A stretch of 64,000 nucleotides of DNA. Origin: Streptomyces sp. NBC_00569. GTDB lineage: Bacteria > Actinomycetota > Actinomycetes > Streptomycetales > Streptomycetaceae. Below the pieces are notes generated by a model. That model had not been told where the DNA came from. It was given only the letters and a program-made list of their open reading frames with translations, and ran no database searches. This document shows, in pieces, positions 56,888 to 64,000 of this stretch; positions within the stretch are counted from its first letter, which is position 1; each line of letters opens with the position of its first letter. The translations under genes were made by a program, and so were the position numbers. The DNA lies in NCBI RefSeq assembly GCF_036345255.1, contig NZ_CP107783.1, forward strand, positions 4,203,501 to 4,267,500, given 5' to 3'.

Positions 56888-57769
56888 TCAGGCATTGTCG
56901 CGGATGCCCGCAAAGAGGTCGTCCTCGGGGAGGGAGGTATCGACAAGAGACTTCGCGAGCTCGTACTCCTCGGTCGGCCACACCGCCCGCTGGACGTCCA
57001 TCGGGACGCGGAACCAGCCGCCGTCCGGGTCGATCTGCGTCGCGTGCGCGATCAGCGCCTTGTCGCGGATCTCATAGAAGTCGGCGCACGGGATGTGCGT
57101 GGTCAGCGTCCGCTCGACCCGCTCGAACTCGTCCCACCGCTTGAGCCACTCCGCGTACGGCGACTCCAGGCCGCGGTCCAGCATCGCCTGGTGCAGCGCC
57201 TCGGTGCGCGGCCGGTTGAAGCCCTGGTTGTAGTAGAGCTTCTGCGGCTGGTAGGCCGCGCCGAACTCGGACTCCGGGTACTTCTCGGTGTCCCCCGCGC
57301 CCTCGAACGCCACCATCGAGATCTTGTGGGTCATGATGTGGTCCGGGTGCGGGTAGCCGCCGTTCTCGTCGTACGTCGTGACGACCTGCGGGCGGAACGA
57401 GCGGATCTGCCTGACCAGCTCACCCGCCGCCTTGTCGACGTCCTCGAGCGCGAAGCAGCCCTCGGGCAGCGGGGGCAGCGGGTCGCCCTCGGGCAGGCCC
57501 GAGTCGACGAAGCCCAGCCACTCCTGGTCGACGCCCAGGATCTCGCGCGCCTCGTCCATCTCCTTCTTGCGTACCTCGTGGATGTGCTCCTCGATGTACG
57601 TGTCGCCCTGGAGCTTCGGGTTGAGGATGGAGCCGCGTTCCCCGCCCGTGCAGGTCACGACAAGGACGGCCACCCCCTCGGACACGTACTTGGCCATGGT
57701 GGCCGCGCCCTTCGACGACTCGTCGTCGGGGTGGGCGTGAACCGCCATCAGTCGCAGCTGCTCAGTCAA
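56888..57769 (-). CDS. mca: Mycothiol S-conjugate amidase Mca
   Basis: This 293-residue zinc amidase cleaves mycothiol conjugates to release a mercapturic acid for export, a detoxification path of actinomycetes. Zinc ligands H13 and D16 are in HAHPDDE and the third histidine is in GGYPHPDHIMTHK. TGGERGSILNPKLQG is typical of Mca rather than its paralogue MshB. The TTG at 57769 with GAGGAT upstream gives MTEQLRLMAVHAHPDDE and the family's usual length; an ATG 17 codons earlier has no ribosome site. Confidence 0.92.
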   Translation of the reverse strand: MTEQLRLMAVHAHPDDESSKGAATMAKYVSEGVAVLVVTCTGGERGSILNPKLQGDTYIEEHIHEVRKKEMDEAREILGVDQEWLGFVDSGLPEGDPLPPLPEGCFALEDVDKAAGELVRQIRSFRPQVVTTYDENGGYPHPDHIMTHKISMVAFEGAGDTEKYPESEFGAAYQPQKLYYNQGFNRPRTEALHQAMLDRGLESPYAEWLKRWDEFERVERTLTTHIPCADFYEIRDKALIAHATQIDPDGGWFRVPMDVQRAVWPTEEYELAKSLVDTSLPEDDLFAGIRDNA

Positions 57770-57920
57770 GACAAGATCCTCAGTGAATGACTCGGTGAAT
57801 AAGGCGCCCTCGGTCATACAGCGCAATGGGCGGCTTCTATAGTGACCGAACCGGGGGGCGGAAAATTCCGGCAGTCTGTCCGGGGCCGGTCCTCGACCGC
57901 CCCGCGCGAGAGGATCGATC

Positions 57921-58325
57921 ATGAGTGCGGTGAGTGAGCAGCTCCCCGACGGCCGCTACGGCCGTTCCCGCTCCGCCGACGAACGCGCGGACCGCACCCT
58001 GAAGACCGTCGGCGCCGTGCTCGGCGCCCTGCTCGTCGCCCTGATCGGCTGGTTCGGGTACCACTACGTGTTCGGTACGAAGATCAGCGCCGAGGTCATC
58101 ACCTTCAAGGCCTCCGACGAGGCGGTCAAGGTGCACCTCGAGGTCCGTAAGGACGCCGACGCGAAGGGTTACTGCACCATCCGGTCGCTGTCCGCCGACG
58201 GCGCCGAGGTGGGCCGCGCGGACTTCCGGTTCGACCAGCGCGACAGCAGGATCGACAAGGTCGTGACCCTGCGCACCACGTCCCGCGGCACCAGCGCGGA
58301 GCTGCTCGGCTGCCACGCGGGCTGA
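57921..58325 (+). CDS. DUF4307 membrane protein
   Basis: This 134-residue protein has a charged N-terminus, one membrane helix (VGAVLGALLVALIGWFGYHYVF), and an extracytoplasmic beta domain with two cysteines (KGYCTIRS and LLGCHAG). This is the layout of the actinobacterial DUF4307 family, commonly found next to mca and greA. Function is unknown. It starts at an ATG with GAGAGG 8 nt upstream and is divergent from mca. Confidence 0.85.
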   Translation: MSAVSEQLPDGRYGRSRSADERADRTLKTVGAVLGALLVALIGWFGYHYVFGTKISAEVITFKASDEAVKVHLEVRKDADAKGYCTIRSLSADGAEVGRADFRFDQRDSRIDKVVTLRTTSRGTSAELLGCHAG

Positions 58326-58523
58326 CCGCACGGCCGCCACCCCGCGGCCGCATCGCCGGCCGTACGGGTTTCGATGCCTGACCTGCGGTGACGAATTCTT
58401 GATGGCATATGTCCTCCCCCTTCGGCGCCTGAATTGTTAGGCTCGTGGTTTCGCCCTCCCGTGAGAGCACATGCTTCTGGGTAGGGCGATGCTTTGTATT
58501 CCCAGTACCTACGAGGAGCACCT

Positions 58524-59021
58524 GTGACCCAGACCAGCGAAGACGTCACCTGGCTCACGCAGGAGGCGTACACCAAGCTCAAGGACGAGCTGGAGTACCT
58601 GTCTGGTCCCGCGCGCGCCGAGATCACCGTGAAGATCGCGGCAGCACGCGAGGAGGGCGACCTGCGCGAGAACGGCGGGTACCACGCGGCCAAGGAGGAG
58701 CAGGGCAAGCAGGAGCTCCGCATCCGCCAGCTGACCCAGCTCCTGGAGAAGGCCAAGGTCGGTGAGGCGCCTGCCGCGGCCGGCGTCGCCGCCCCCGGCA
58801 TGGTCGTCACGATCGCCTTCGACGGCGACGAGGACGACACCATGACGTTCCTGCTCGCCTCGCGCGAGTACGCGAGCGCCGATTTCGAGACCTACTCGCC
58901 GCAGTCCCCGCTGGGCTCCGGCGTGAACGGCAAGAAGATCGGCGAGGACGCCCAGTACGAGCTGCCGAACGGCAAGCTCGCCTCGGTGAAGATCCTCGCG
59001 GCGAAGCCCTACAGCGGCTGA
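58524..59021 (+). CDS. greA: Transcription elongation factor GreA
   Basis: This 165-residue factor has an N-terminal coiled coil whose acidic tip (EEGDLRENGGYHAAKEEQ) enters the RNA polymerase secondary channel to stimulate cleavage of backtracked RNA. A C-terminal FKBP-like domain (EYASADFETYSPQSPLGSGVNGKKIGED) follows. The GTG at 58524 has ACGAGGAG 6 nt upstream. A strong hairpin follows 12 bp after the stop. Confidence 0.96.
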   Translation: MTQTSEDVTWLTQEAYTKLKDELEYLSGPARAEITVKIAAAREEGDLRENGGYHAAKEEQGKQELRIRQLTQLLEKAKVGEAPAAAGVAAPGMVVTIAFDGDEDDTMTFLLASREYASADFETYSPQSPLGSGVNGKKIGEDAQYELPNGKLASVKILAAKPYSG

Positions 59022-59033
59022 TCCGACCCATGT

Positions 59034-59068
59034 GAAGGCCCCCGGCGCGTGCTGCGCCGGGGGCCTTC
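59034..59068 (+). terminator. greA terminator
   Basis: A perfect 15-bp hairpin (59034-59048 and 59054-59068, loop GTGCT) follows the greA stop. It lacks a U-tail. It may also serve the minus-strand ABC permease that ends at 59144. Confidence 0.85.
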
Positions 59069-59143
59069 GCCTGTTCGCCGCCCCCCGTATCGGACAGGTC
59101 GTCTCGGACAGGCCGTATCCGTAGGGCTGTCAGGCTGTCGCCG

Positions 59144-59986
59144 TCAGGCCGTCGCGTTGCGGTACTTGCGGACCGAGAGCGTCCGGAAGGCGACGATGAT
59201 CAGGACGGACCAGATCAGCGAGGCCCACACGGAGTGCTGCATGGGCCAGGCTTCGGACGTCGAGACGCCCGGGTTGCCGAACAGCACGCGGCAGGCCTGG
59301 ACCGTGGCGCTGAACGGGTTCCAGTCGGCGATGTGGCGCAGCCAAGGAGTCATCTGGCTGGAGTCCACGAACGCGTTCGAGATGAACGTCACCGGGAAGA
59401 GCCAGACGAGCCCGCCCGACGTGGCCGCCTCGGGGGTGCGAACGGACAGGCCGATGAGGGCGCCGATCCACGTGAACGCGTATCCGAGGAGGAGCAGCAG
59501 GCCGAAGGCGCCGAGGGCTTTCGGGAGGCCCTCGTGGATGCGCCAGCCCACCAGGAGCGCGACGATCGCGAGGACGAGCAGGGTCAGGGCCGTCTGCACG
59601 AGGTCGGCGAGGGTGCGTCCGGTGAGGACGGCTCCGCGGGACATCGGCAGCGATCTGAAGCGGTCGATGAGGCCCTTGTGCATGTCGTCGGCGATGCCCG
59701 CACCGGCGCCCGCCGTGGCGAACGTGACGGTCTGGGCGAAGATGCCGGCCATCAGGAACTCGCGGTAGACAGCGGGGTCGGTGGTGCCCCCGATGTTCAT
59801 CGAGCCGCCGAACACGAAGCTGAAGAGCACCACGAACATGATCGGCTGGATCAGTCCGAAGATGACGACCTCGGGGATCCGCGTCATCCGGATCAGATTG
59901 CGCCTGGCGACGACGAGGGAGTCCCGGACGGACTGCGCGGGGCCGCCCGCGGGGCGGGGGGCGAGGGGCTGGGTGACGGCGCTCAC
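59144..59986 (-). CDS. ABC transporter permease, DrrB/ABC-2 type
   Basis: This 280-residue ABC-2 type permease has six membrane helices, with IMFVVLFSFVFGGSMNI in the first pair and GYAFTWIGALIGLSVRTPEAATSGG, the conserved ABC-2 signature. It forms an exporter with the upstream ATPase, similar to the daunorubicin system DrrAB. Its GTG at 59986 overlaps the ATPase stop (GTGA), and GGAGG lies 8 nt before it. Substrate is unknown; drug, lipid or peptide export are possible. Confidence 0.9.
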   Translation of the reverse strand: MSAVTQPLAPRPAGGPAQSVRDSLVVARRNLIRMTRIPEVVIFGLIQPIMFVVLFSFVFGGSMNIGGTTDPAVYREFLMAGIFAQTVTFATAGAGAGIADDMHKGLIDRFRSLPMSRGAVLTGRTLADLVQTALTLLVLAIVALLVGWRIHEGLPKALGAFGLLLLLGYAFTWIGALIGLSVRTPEAATSGGLVWLFPVTFISNAFVDSSQMTPWLRHIADWNPFSATVQACRVLFGNPGVSTSEAWPMQHSVWASLIWSVLIIVAFRTLSVRKYRNATA

Positions 59987-60993
59987 TTGTCGGCCTCCTT
60001 CTTGCGCCTGGACTGCTTGCCGGCACCCGCCCCCGAGCCGTTCTCGTCCTTCTCCTCGGCCACGTGGCCGGTCAGGGAGATGAAGACGTCGTCGAGGGTG
60101 GGCCGGCGCAGACCGATGTCGTCGATCTCGATGCCTCGGGTGTCCAGCTCCCTGATGACCTCGGCGAGGAGCTTGGCGCCGCCGGTGACGGGGACGGTGA
60201 GCTTGCGGGTGTGCTGCTCGACGGTGGTCTCGCCCTTGCCGAACCCGGCGAGGATCTCGGCGGCGGGTGTCATGTGCTCCCGCTCGTGGACCACGAGCTC
60301 GACGCGCTCGCCGCCGGTCTGGGCCTTGAGCTGGTCGGAGGTCCCGCGCGCGATGACGCGGCCGTGGTCGATCACGCAGATGTCGTGCGCCAGGTGGTCG
60401 GCCTCTTCGAGGTACTGGGTGGTCAGCAGCAGGGTCGTGCCGCCGGCGACCAGCTCCTGGATGACCTCCCACAGCTGCAGCCTGTTGCGCGGGTCGAGTC
60501 CCGTCGTGGGCTCGTCCATGAACATCACGGGCGGCGAGACGACGAGTGCGGCGGCCAGGTCGAGCCGGCGGCGCATGCCTCCGGAGTACGTCTTCGAGGT
60601 CCGGTCGGCGGCGTCCGCGAGGTTGAACCGCTCGAGCAGCTCGGACGCCCGCGCCTTCGCCTCCCTGGCCTTCATCTGGTACAACTGGCCGACCATTTGC
60701 AGGTTTTCACGACCCGTCAGATACTCGTCGACCGCGGCGAACTGACCGGAGAGACCGATCGAGCGCCGCACCTCGTTCGGATGCTTGAGAACGTCGATGC
60801 CCGCGACGACGGCCTTGCCGCTGTCCGGCGTGAGCAGCGTCGTCAGACAGCGCACGGCAGTGGTCTTCCCCGCCCCGTTCGGACCGAGCAGGCCGAGGAC
60901 CGTGCCCTCCGGGACATCGAGATCGACGCCGTCCAGAGCCCTGACGTCACCGAAGGTCTTCACCAGACCTTCGGCGTAGATGGCGCCTGGCAT
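59983..60993 (-). CDS. ABC transporter ATP-binding protein, DrrA type
   Basis: This 336-residue ATPase has Walker A LLGPNGAGKTTAVRC, signature YSGGMRRRLDLA, and Walker B VMFMDEPTTGLDPRNR. A DrrA-type C-terminal extension includes RRPTLDDVFISLTGHV, which is needed to couple to the permease in DrrAB. It ends in a Lys/Glu-rich tail. The ATG at 60993 follows a G-rich ribosome site. It is the first gene of the two-gene exporter operon. Confidence 0.93.
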   Translation of the reverse strand: MPGAIYAEGLVKTFGDVRALDGVDLDVPEGTVLGLLGPNGAGKTTAVRCLTTLLTPDSGKAVVAGIDVLKHPNEVRRSIGLSGQFAAVDEYLTGRENLQMVGQLYQMKAREAKARASELLERFNLADAADRTSKTYSGGMRRRLDLAAALVVSPPVMFMDEPTTGLDPRNRLQLWEVIQELVAGGTTLLLTTQYLEEADHLAHDICVIDHGRVIARGTSDQLKAQTGGERVELVVHEREHMTPAAEILAGFGKGETTVEQHTRKLTVPVTGGAKLLAEVIRELDTRGIEIDDIGLRRPTLDDVFISLTGHVAEEKDENGSGAGAGKQSRRKKEADK

Positions 60994-61046
60994 GTGGCTT
61001 CCCCCATGGGTTGTGGGTGACCTGTTCGGTTGCCTTGCTCGGCAGA

Positions 61047-61114
61047 ATCTTAGGTATGTCCGCTTGGACACGCCCGACAAAATGGTGACGTGGACCACGA
61101 GGTATCGCGATACA
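61047..61114 (-). promoter_or_regulatory. ABC exporter promoter with two palindromes
   Basis: TAAGAT on the minus strand (61047-61052) is a likely -10, with TGTCC-N4-GGACA (61057-61070 on the plus strand) just upstream. A perfect 12-bp palindrome GTATCGCGATAC lies at 61103-61114. Both could be operators for a regulator encoded elsewhere, since no regulator gene is linked to the exporter. Confidence 0.5.
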
Positions 61115-61177
61115 TCGCGTCTCATCAACCGGTTTTCCGCAATCTCCCGGCAGGCCGGGGTTGCCGCGGCCGGCCGG

Positions 61178-62407
61178 TCAGTCGATGACGAGGTAACCCG
61201 CGTCCCGCAGCGCCGCACCGACCTCGGCGCAGTGCACCGGGCCCTTCGTCTCCAGGTGCAGCTCGACCTCGGCCTCCGTGAGCCCGAGCCGGGGATCCGT
61301 GCGCACGTGGCTCACGTCGAGGACGTTGGCGTCGACCACGGACAGCACACCGAGAAGCGTGGCCAGGGCGCCGGGACGGTCCGTCAGGCGCAGCCGCAGC
61401 GACAGGTAGCGCCCGGCGGCAGCCATGCCGTGGCGCAGGATCCGCTGCATCAGGAGCGGGTCGACGTTGCCGCCCGACAGGAGCGCCACGACCGGGCCCT
61501 CGAAGGAGTGCGGGTCGCTCAGCAGCGCCGCGACAGGGCTCGCCCCGGCCGGTTCGACGACCAGCTTGGCCCGCTCCAGGCAGAGCAGCAGCGCGCTCGA
61601 CAGCTCGTCCTCCGAGACCGTGCGGACCTCGTCGACCAGCTCCTCGACCAGCTGGAACGGCACGTCACCGGGGCGCCCGACCTTGATGCCGTCGGCCATC
61701 GTCGCCGGATACGGGATCGACACCGGCCGCCCGGCCTCGAGCGAGGGCGGGTACGCCGCCGCGCCCGCCGCCTGCACACCGATCACCTTCACATCGGGAC
61801 GCAGCGCCTTGACTGCCACCGCGACGCCCGCGGCGAGCCCGCCGCCGCCGATGCCGACGACGATCGTGCGCACCTCGGGGCACTGCTCCAGGATTTCGAG
61901 GCCGACGGTGCCCTGCCCGGCGATGATGTCCGGGTGGTCGAAGGGGTGGATGAACACGGCGCCCGTCTCGTGCGCGTACTCCTGCGCCGCCGCCAGCGTC
62001 TCGTCGACGACCTGGCCGTGCAGCCGCACCTCCGCGCCGTAGTCCCTGGTCGCCGCGACCTTCGGCAGGGGCGCGCCGACCGGCATGAAGACCGTGGAGC
62101 GTACGCCGAGGAGAGAAGACGCGTGCGCTACACCCTGCGCATGGTTTCCGGCGCTCGCGGCGACCACGCCCGCGGCGCGCTCCTCGGGAAGCAGGCCCGC
62201 GATCCTGACGTACGCGCCGCGCAGCTTGAAGGAGCCGGTCCGCTGAAGGTTCTCGCACTTGAGGTGCACCGGCGCCCCGACCAGCCCCGACAGGTGCCGG
62301 CTGCCCTCCATCGCCGTCATCCGAGCGACCCCCGAGAGCATCTTCTGCGCGCCGCGCACATCGTCCAGGGTCACCGTCGGCAAGGAGTCAGCCGTGCTGT
62401 AGCTCAT
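61178..62407 (-). CDS. ilvA: Threonine ammonia-lyase (catabolic/biosynthetic IlvA type)
   Basis: This 409-residue fold-type II PLP enzyme deaminates threonine to 2-oxobutanoate, the first step to isoleucine. The PLP lysine is K61 in GSFKLRGAY, and the phosphate loop is GIGGGGLAAG. The last 80 residues (LSLRLRLTDRPGALATLLGVLSVVDANVLDVSH) form a single ACT domain, as in shorter IlvA/TdcB-type enzymes. That domain suggests allosteric control by amino acids. It is divergent from the marR gene. Confidence 0.93.
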   Translation of the reverse strand: MSYSTADSLPTVTLDDVRGAQKMLSGVARMTAMEGSRHLSGLVGAPVHLKCENLQRTGSFKLRGAYVRIAGLLPEERAAGVVAASAGNHAQGVAHASSLLGVRSTVFMPVGAPLPKVAATRDYGAEVRLHGQVVDETLAAAQEYAHETGAVFIHPFDHPDIIAGQGTVGLEILEQCPEVRTIVVGIGGGGLAAGVAVAVKALRPDVKVIGVQAAGAAAYPPSLEAGRPVSIPYPATMADGIKVGRPGDVPFQLVEELVDEVRTVSEDELSSALLLCLERAKLVVEPAGASPVAALLSDPHSFEGPVVALLSGGNVDPLLMQRILRHGMAAAGRYLSLRLRLTDRPGALATLLGVLSVVDANVLDVSHVRTDPRLGLTEAEVELHLETKGPVHCAEVGAALRDAGYLVID

Positions 62408-62553
62408 GACGGCAAGTCTCGCAGCTCACGCCGTACGGCTCCGGGCGTGACCACGGTCCGAGACTGGTTTGTGCAGCGTCGGTACGGCCCGCCGTCCGGC
62501 CGCGTACCCTGTCCCCCAACCCACCACCCCTCGCATGAAGTGAGCCCCCGGCC

Positions 62554-63075
62554 ATGCCCACACCACCGGAAACGATGGACATGACGACCGCCGGCGACAC
62601 CGGCCTCCTCGAAACCCTGCAGCACCAGGTGGCGGTCTTCGCCCGCCGTGCCGAACAGACCCGGCTCGGCGGAGTCGGCCAGGTGCGCAACTCGATGGAC
62701 CGAGCCGCGTATCTGCTGCTCAACCGCCTGGACAAGGAAGGCCCCATGGGCGTCAAGGCGCTCGCCGCGAGCATGGGCATCGACTCGTCGACGGTGACAC
62801 GTCAGGTCGCGCCGCTCGTCGACACGGGCCTCGTCAAGCGGACGTCCCACCCGGAGGACGGGCGCGCGGTCGTCCTCCAGCTCTCGCCGCGCGGCCTCGC
62901 CCGGCTCGACGAGGTACGCACGTCCAGGCGGTCCCTCATGGCCGAGTTGACGCAGGAGTGGACCCCGCAGGAGCGCGAACAGTTCTGTGCGCTCCTCACG
63001 CGCTTCAACACCGCGCTGTCCGCGCGGCAGACGGGCCAGCCCGCCCCGTCCGGGGAAGCCGCTCCCGGCTCTTGA
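62554..63075 (+). CDS. MarR-family transcriptional regulator
   Basis: This 173-residue regulator has a winged helix-turn-helix: LNRLDKEGPMGVKALAASMGIDSSTVTRQVAPLVDTGLVKR, then the wing HPEDGRAVVLQLSP. Helices at both ends (DTGLLETLQHQVAVFARRAEQT and a C-terminal Gln-rich helix) form the dimer interface. Its targets are unknown; it is divergent from ilvA with 146 bp between. MarR proteins respond to aromatic compounds or oxidation. Confidence 0.92.
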   Translation: MPTPPETMDMTTAGDTGLLETLQHQVAVFARRAEQTRLGGVGQVRNSMDRAAYLLLNRLDKEGPMGVKALAASMGIDSSTVTRQVAPLVDTGLVKRTSHPEDGRAVVLQLSPRGLARLDEVRTSRRSLMAELTQEWTPQEREQFCALLTRFNTALSARQTGQPAPSGEAAPGS

Positions 63076-63181
63076 CCCCGGGCCCGCACCTGCCCTCATA
63101 TGAGACCGGGCCCCTGTCGCATGCGGCCGGGGCCCGTCCCGTCCCGGTGACCGGCCGCCCGGCGGCCCGGCTGGAGGTGCG

Positions 63182-63679
63182 GTGCGAGAACGGCGCGCGT
63201 TCCAGGACGCCCGCCGGGCCCGGGAGTTCGAGGCGTTCGTCGCGGGCGCGGCAGGGCGGCTGCTCCATGCCGCGACCCTGCTCACCACGGAGCCGGCCGA
63301 CGACAACCCGCGCGCGCGGAAGCTGCTCACGTCGGCGCTCGCGCAGACGTACGCCTCCTGGGACCGGCTGCGCGGCGAGGACCCCTACGACCGCGCCCGC
63401 AAGGAACTCGCCCTGCGCTTCGCCCGCGCGGCCTGGCACCAGCACCGCGGGTACGGCGGAGTGCTGCGACACCTGGGCCCGCAGGAGCGGCTGATCCTGG
63501 TGCTGCGCCTGTACGAAGGGGTCGGCGAGGAGCAGGTGGCCGCGCTGCTCGGGCTCCCCATGGAGCGCGTGCACGCCATCCACGCGCGCGCCATGGCGCT
63601 CGTCCTGCACCCGCCGCGCGGGCCCGCCCCGGCCGCCCCCCGTGGGGACGCGGCGGCCCTTGAGGAGGTGCCGTCATGA
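63182..63679 (+). CDS. Sigma-factor-like protein (SigE-family type, reduced)
   Basis: This 165-residue protein resembles small SigE-family ECF proteins of Streptomyces: FEAFVAGAAGRLLHAATLL and ALAQTYASWDRLRG replace region 2, and LGPQERLILVLRLYEGVGEEQVAALLGLPMERVHAIHARAMALV is region 4. Region 2 is too short for a normal promoter-melting sigma, so it may act as a modulator. The GTG at 63182 has GGAGG 4 nt upstream. The next gene overlaps its stop, as anti-sigma partners often do. Confidence 0.75.
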   Translation: MRERRAFQDARRAREFEAFVAGAAGRLLHAATLLTTEPADDNPRARKLLTSALAQTYASWDRLRGEDPYDRARKELALRFARAAWHQHRGYGGVLRHLGPQERLILVLRLYEGVGEEQVAALLGLPMERVHAIHARAMALVLHPPRGPAPAAPRGDAAALEEVPS

Positions 63680-63927
63680 ACGCTCAGGCCCGCAGGGAAC
63701 GCGAGGTCCGCGCGGTCCTGGAAGCCGCCCAGGGAGCGCTGCCGCCCGGGATCCACGCCGAGGCGGTGCGCCGGGGCGGGCGGATCCTGCGCCGCAGGAG
63801 GGTGGTGCGCCGTCTGATGTGGCTGGCACTGTGCCTGGCGACGACCGTGTTCTTCGTGTGGGCCCTGCTGGCCAGGCCCTGGGTGGAGCCGCCGTCCGGG
63901 ACGACTCCACCCCTCACGGGCTGGTGA
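63676..63927 (+). CDS. Small membrane protein paired with the sigma-like gene
   Basis: This 83-residue protein has a basic N-terminus (RRGGRILRRRRVVRRLMW) and one membrane helix (LALCLATTVFFVWALLA) followed by a short Pro-rich external tail. Its ATG overlaps the sigma-like stop (ATGA). By position it could be a membrane anchor or a reduced anti-sigma protein, but it lacks a zinc-type anti-sigma motif. No family is recognised. Confidence 0.72.
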   Translation: MNAQARREREVRAVLEAAQGALPPGIHAEAVRRGGRILRRRRVVRRLMWLALCLATTVFFVWALLARPWVEPPSGTTPPLTGW

Positions 63928-63960
63928 CCACGTGCCTCCTCCCGGAGGCCGTGCGCGGGA

Positions 63961-64000
63961 TCAGCCGAGCGCCTGCTGGAGGTCGGCGAGCAGGTCGTCG
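63961..64000 (-). CDS. 3' end of a minus-strand gene (possibly cystathionine gamma-synthase/lyase)
   Basis: A minus-strand frame enters from the right edge and ends DDLLADLQQALG then TGA at 63961-63963. That ending resembles the C-termini of PLP-dependent cystathionine gamma-synthase/lyase enzymes. With only twelve residues visible, the product is a guess. Confidence 0.45.
   Translation of the reverse strand, partial: DDLLADLQQALG

Overview
The window reads as core chromosome of a Streptomyces species (high-GC actinomycete). It has very GC-rich third codon positions, frequent GTG starts and 4-bp ATGA/GTGA gene overlaps. It also carries mycothiol enzymes (Mca, DinB/DUF664), a DasR-type site ahead of a chitinase, a regulator/DUF397-like pair and GTP-type PEP carboxykinase. 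No rRNA, tRNA, CRISPR array, insertion sequence or prophage was seen. About 64 genes were found, plus several GC-rich tandem repeats, strong terminators and operator-like palindromes.

Layout. 1-9.9 kb: oxyR divergent from ahpCD, an AI-2E family permease, a secreted SLT lytic transglycosylase, PhoH, a cis-prenyltransferase, an aldo/keto reductase, a small membrane protein, a candidate 6C-type sRNA and a DUF192 protein. 10-13.4 kb: methyltransferase, DinB protein, a 44-bp tandem repeat and a cytochrome P450. 13.4-23.9 kb: a minus-strand Tad (Flp-type pilus) cluster running from a zinc-ribbon protein and CpaB through a CpaE-like ATPase fused to a TadE pseudopilin, TadE, CpaF, TadB and TadC to lipoproteins, a Flp-like pilin, a TadG-like protein and an OmpA-like lipoprotein. 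24.1-31.9 kb: GH18 chitinase with a DasR-like site, secreted and VOC proteins, a WhiJ/AbaA-like set (HATPase, XRE-DUF5753, DUF397-like, and a broken second DUF397-like copy), membrane proteins and an MFS transporter.

31.9-39.1 kb looks like a D-amino-acid utilisation locus. GntP permease, RidA, IclR regulator and PfkB kinase lie on the minus strand. They are divergent from a D-serine-dehydratase-like PLP enzyme and an N-acyl-D-amino-acid deacylase, with a perfect palindrome between them. The inferred flow is uptake or deacylation of D-amino acid derivatives, deamination, and RidA clearance of the enamine/imine. 39.2-45.3 kb: aminotransferase, a small protein with a Fur-box-like promoter, then two glycosyltransferases divergent from a secreted collagen-like protein with about 36 Gly-Asn-Thr triplets.

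45.4-64 kb: pckG, a TrhA/hemolysin III protein, a DHA2 efflux pump and TetR pair with an elaborate concentric operator, a DUF255 thioredoxin-like protein, a membrane-anchored NB-ARC/TPR protein, a 0.7-kb nested repeat block, mca, DUF4307, greA, a DrrAB-like ABC exporter, threonine ammonia-lyase, MarR, a sigma-like protein with a small membrane partner, and the 3' end of one more minus-strand gene.

Most interesting for follow-up: the collagen-like/glycosyltransferase locus, the CpaE-TadE fusion with the atypical downstream end of the Tad cluster, the candidate 6C sRNA, the concentric operator at 48.35 kb and the tandem repeats at 11.6 and 56 kb. Product names rest on motif recognition by eye; no database search was possible.
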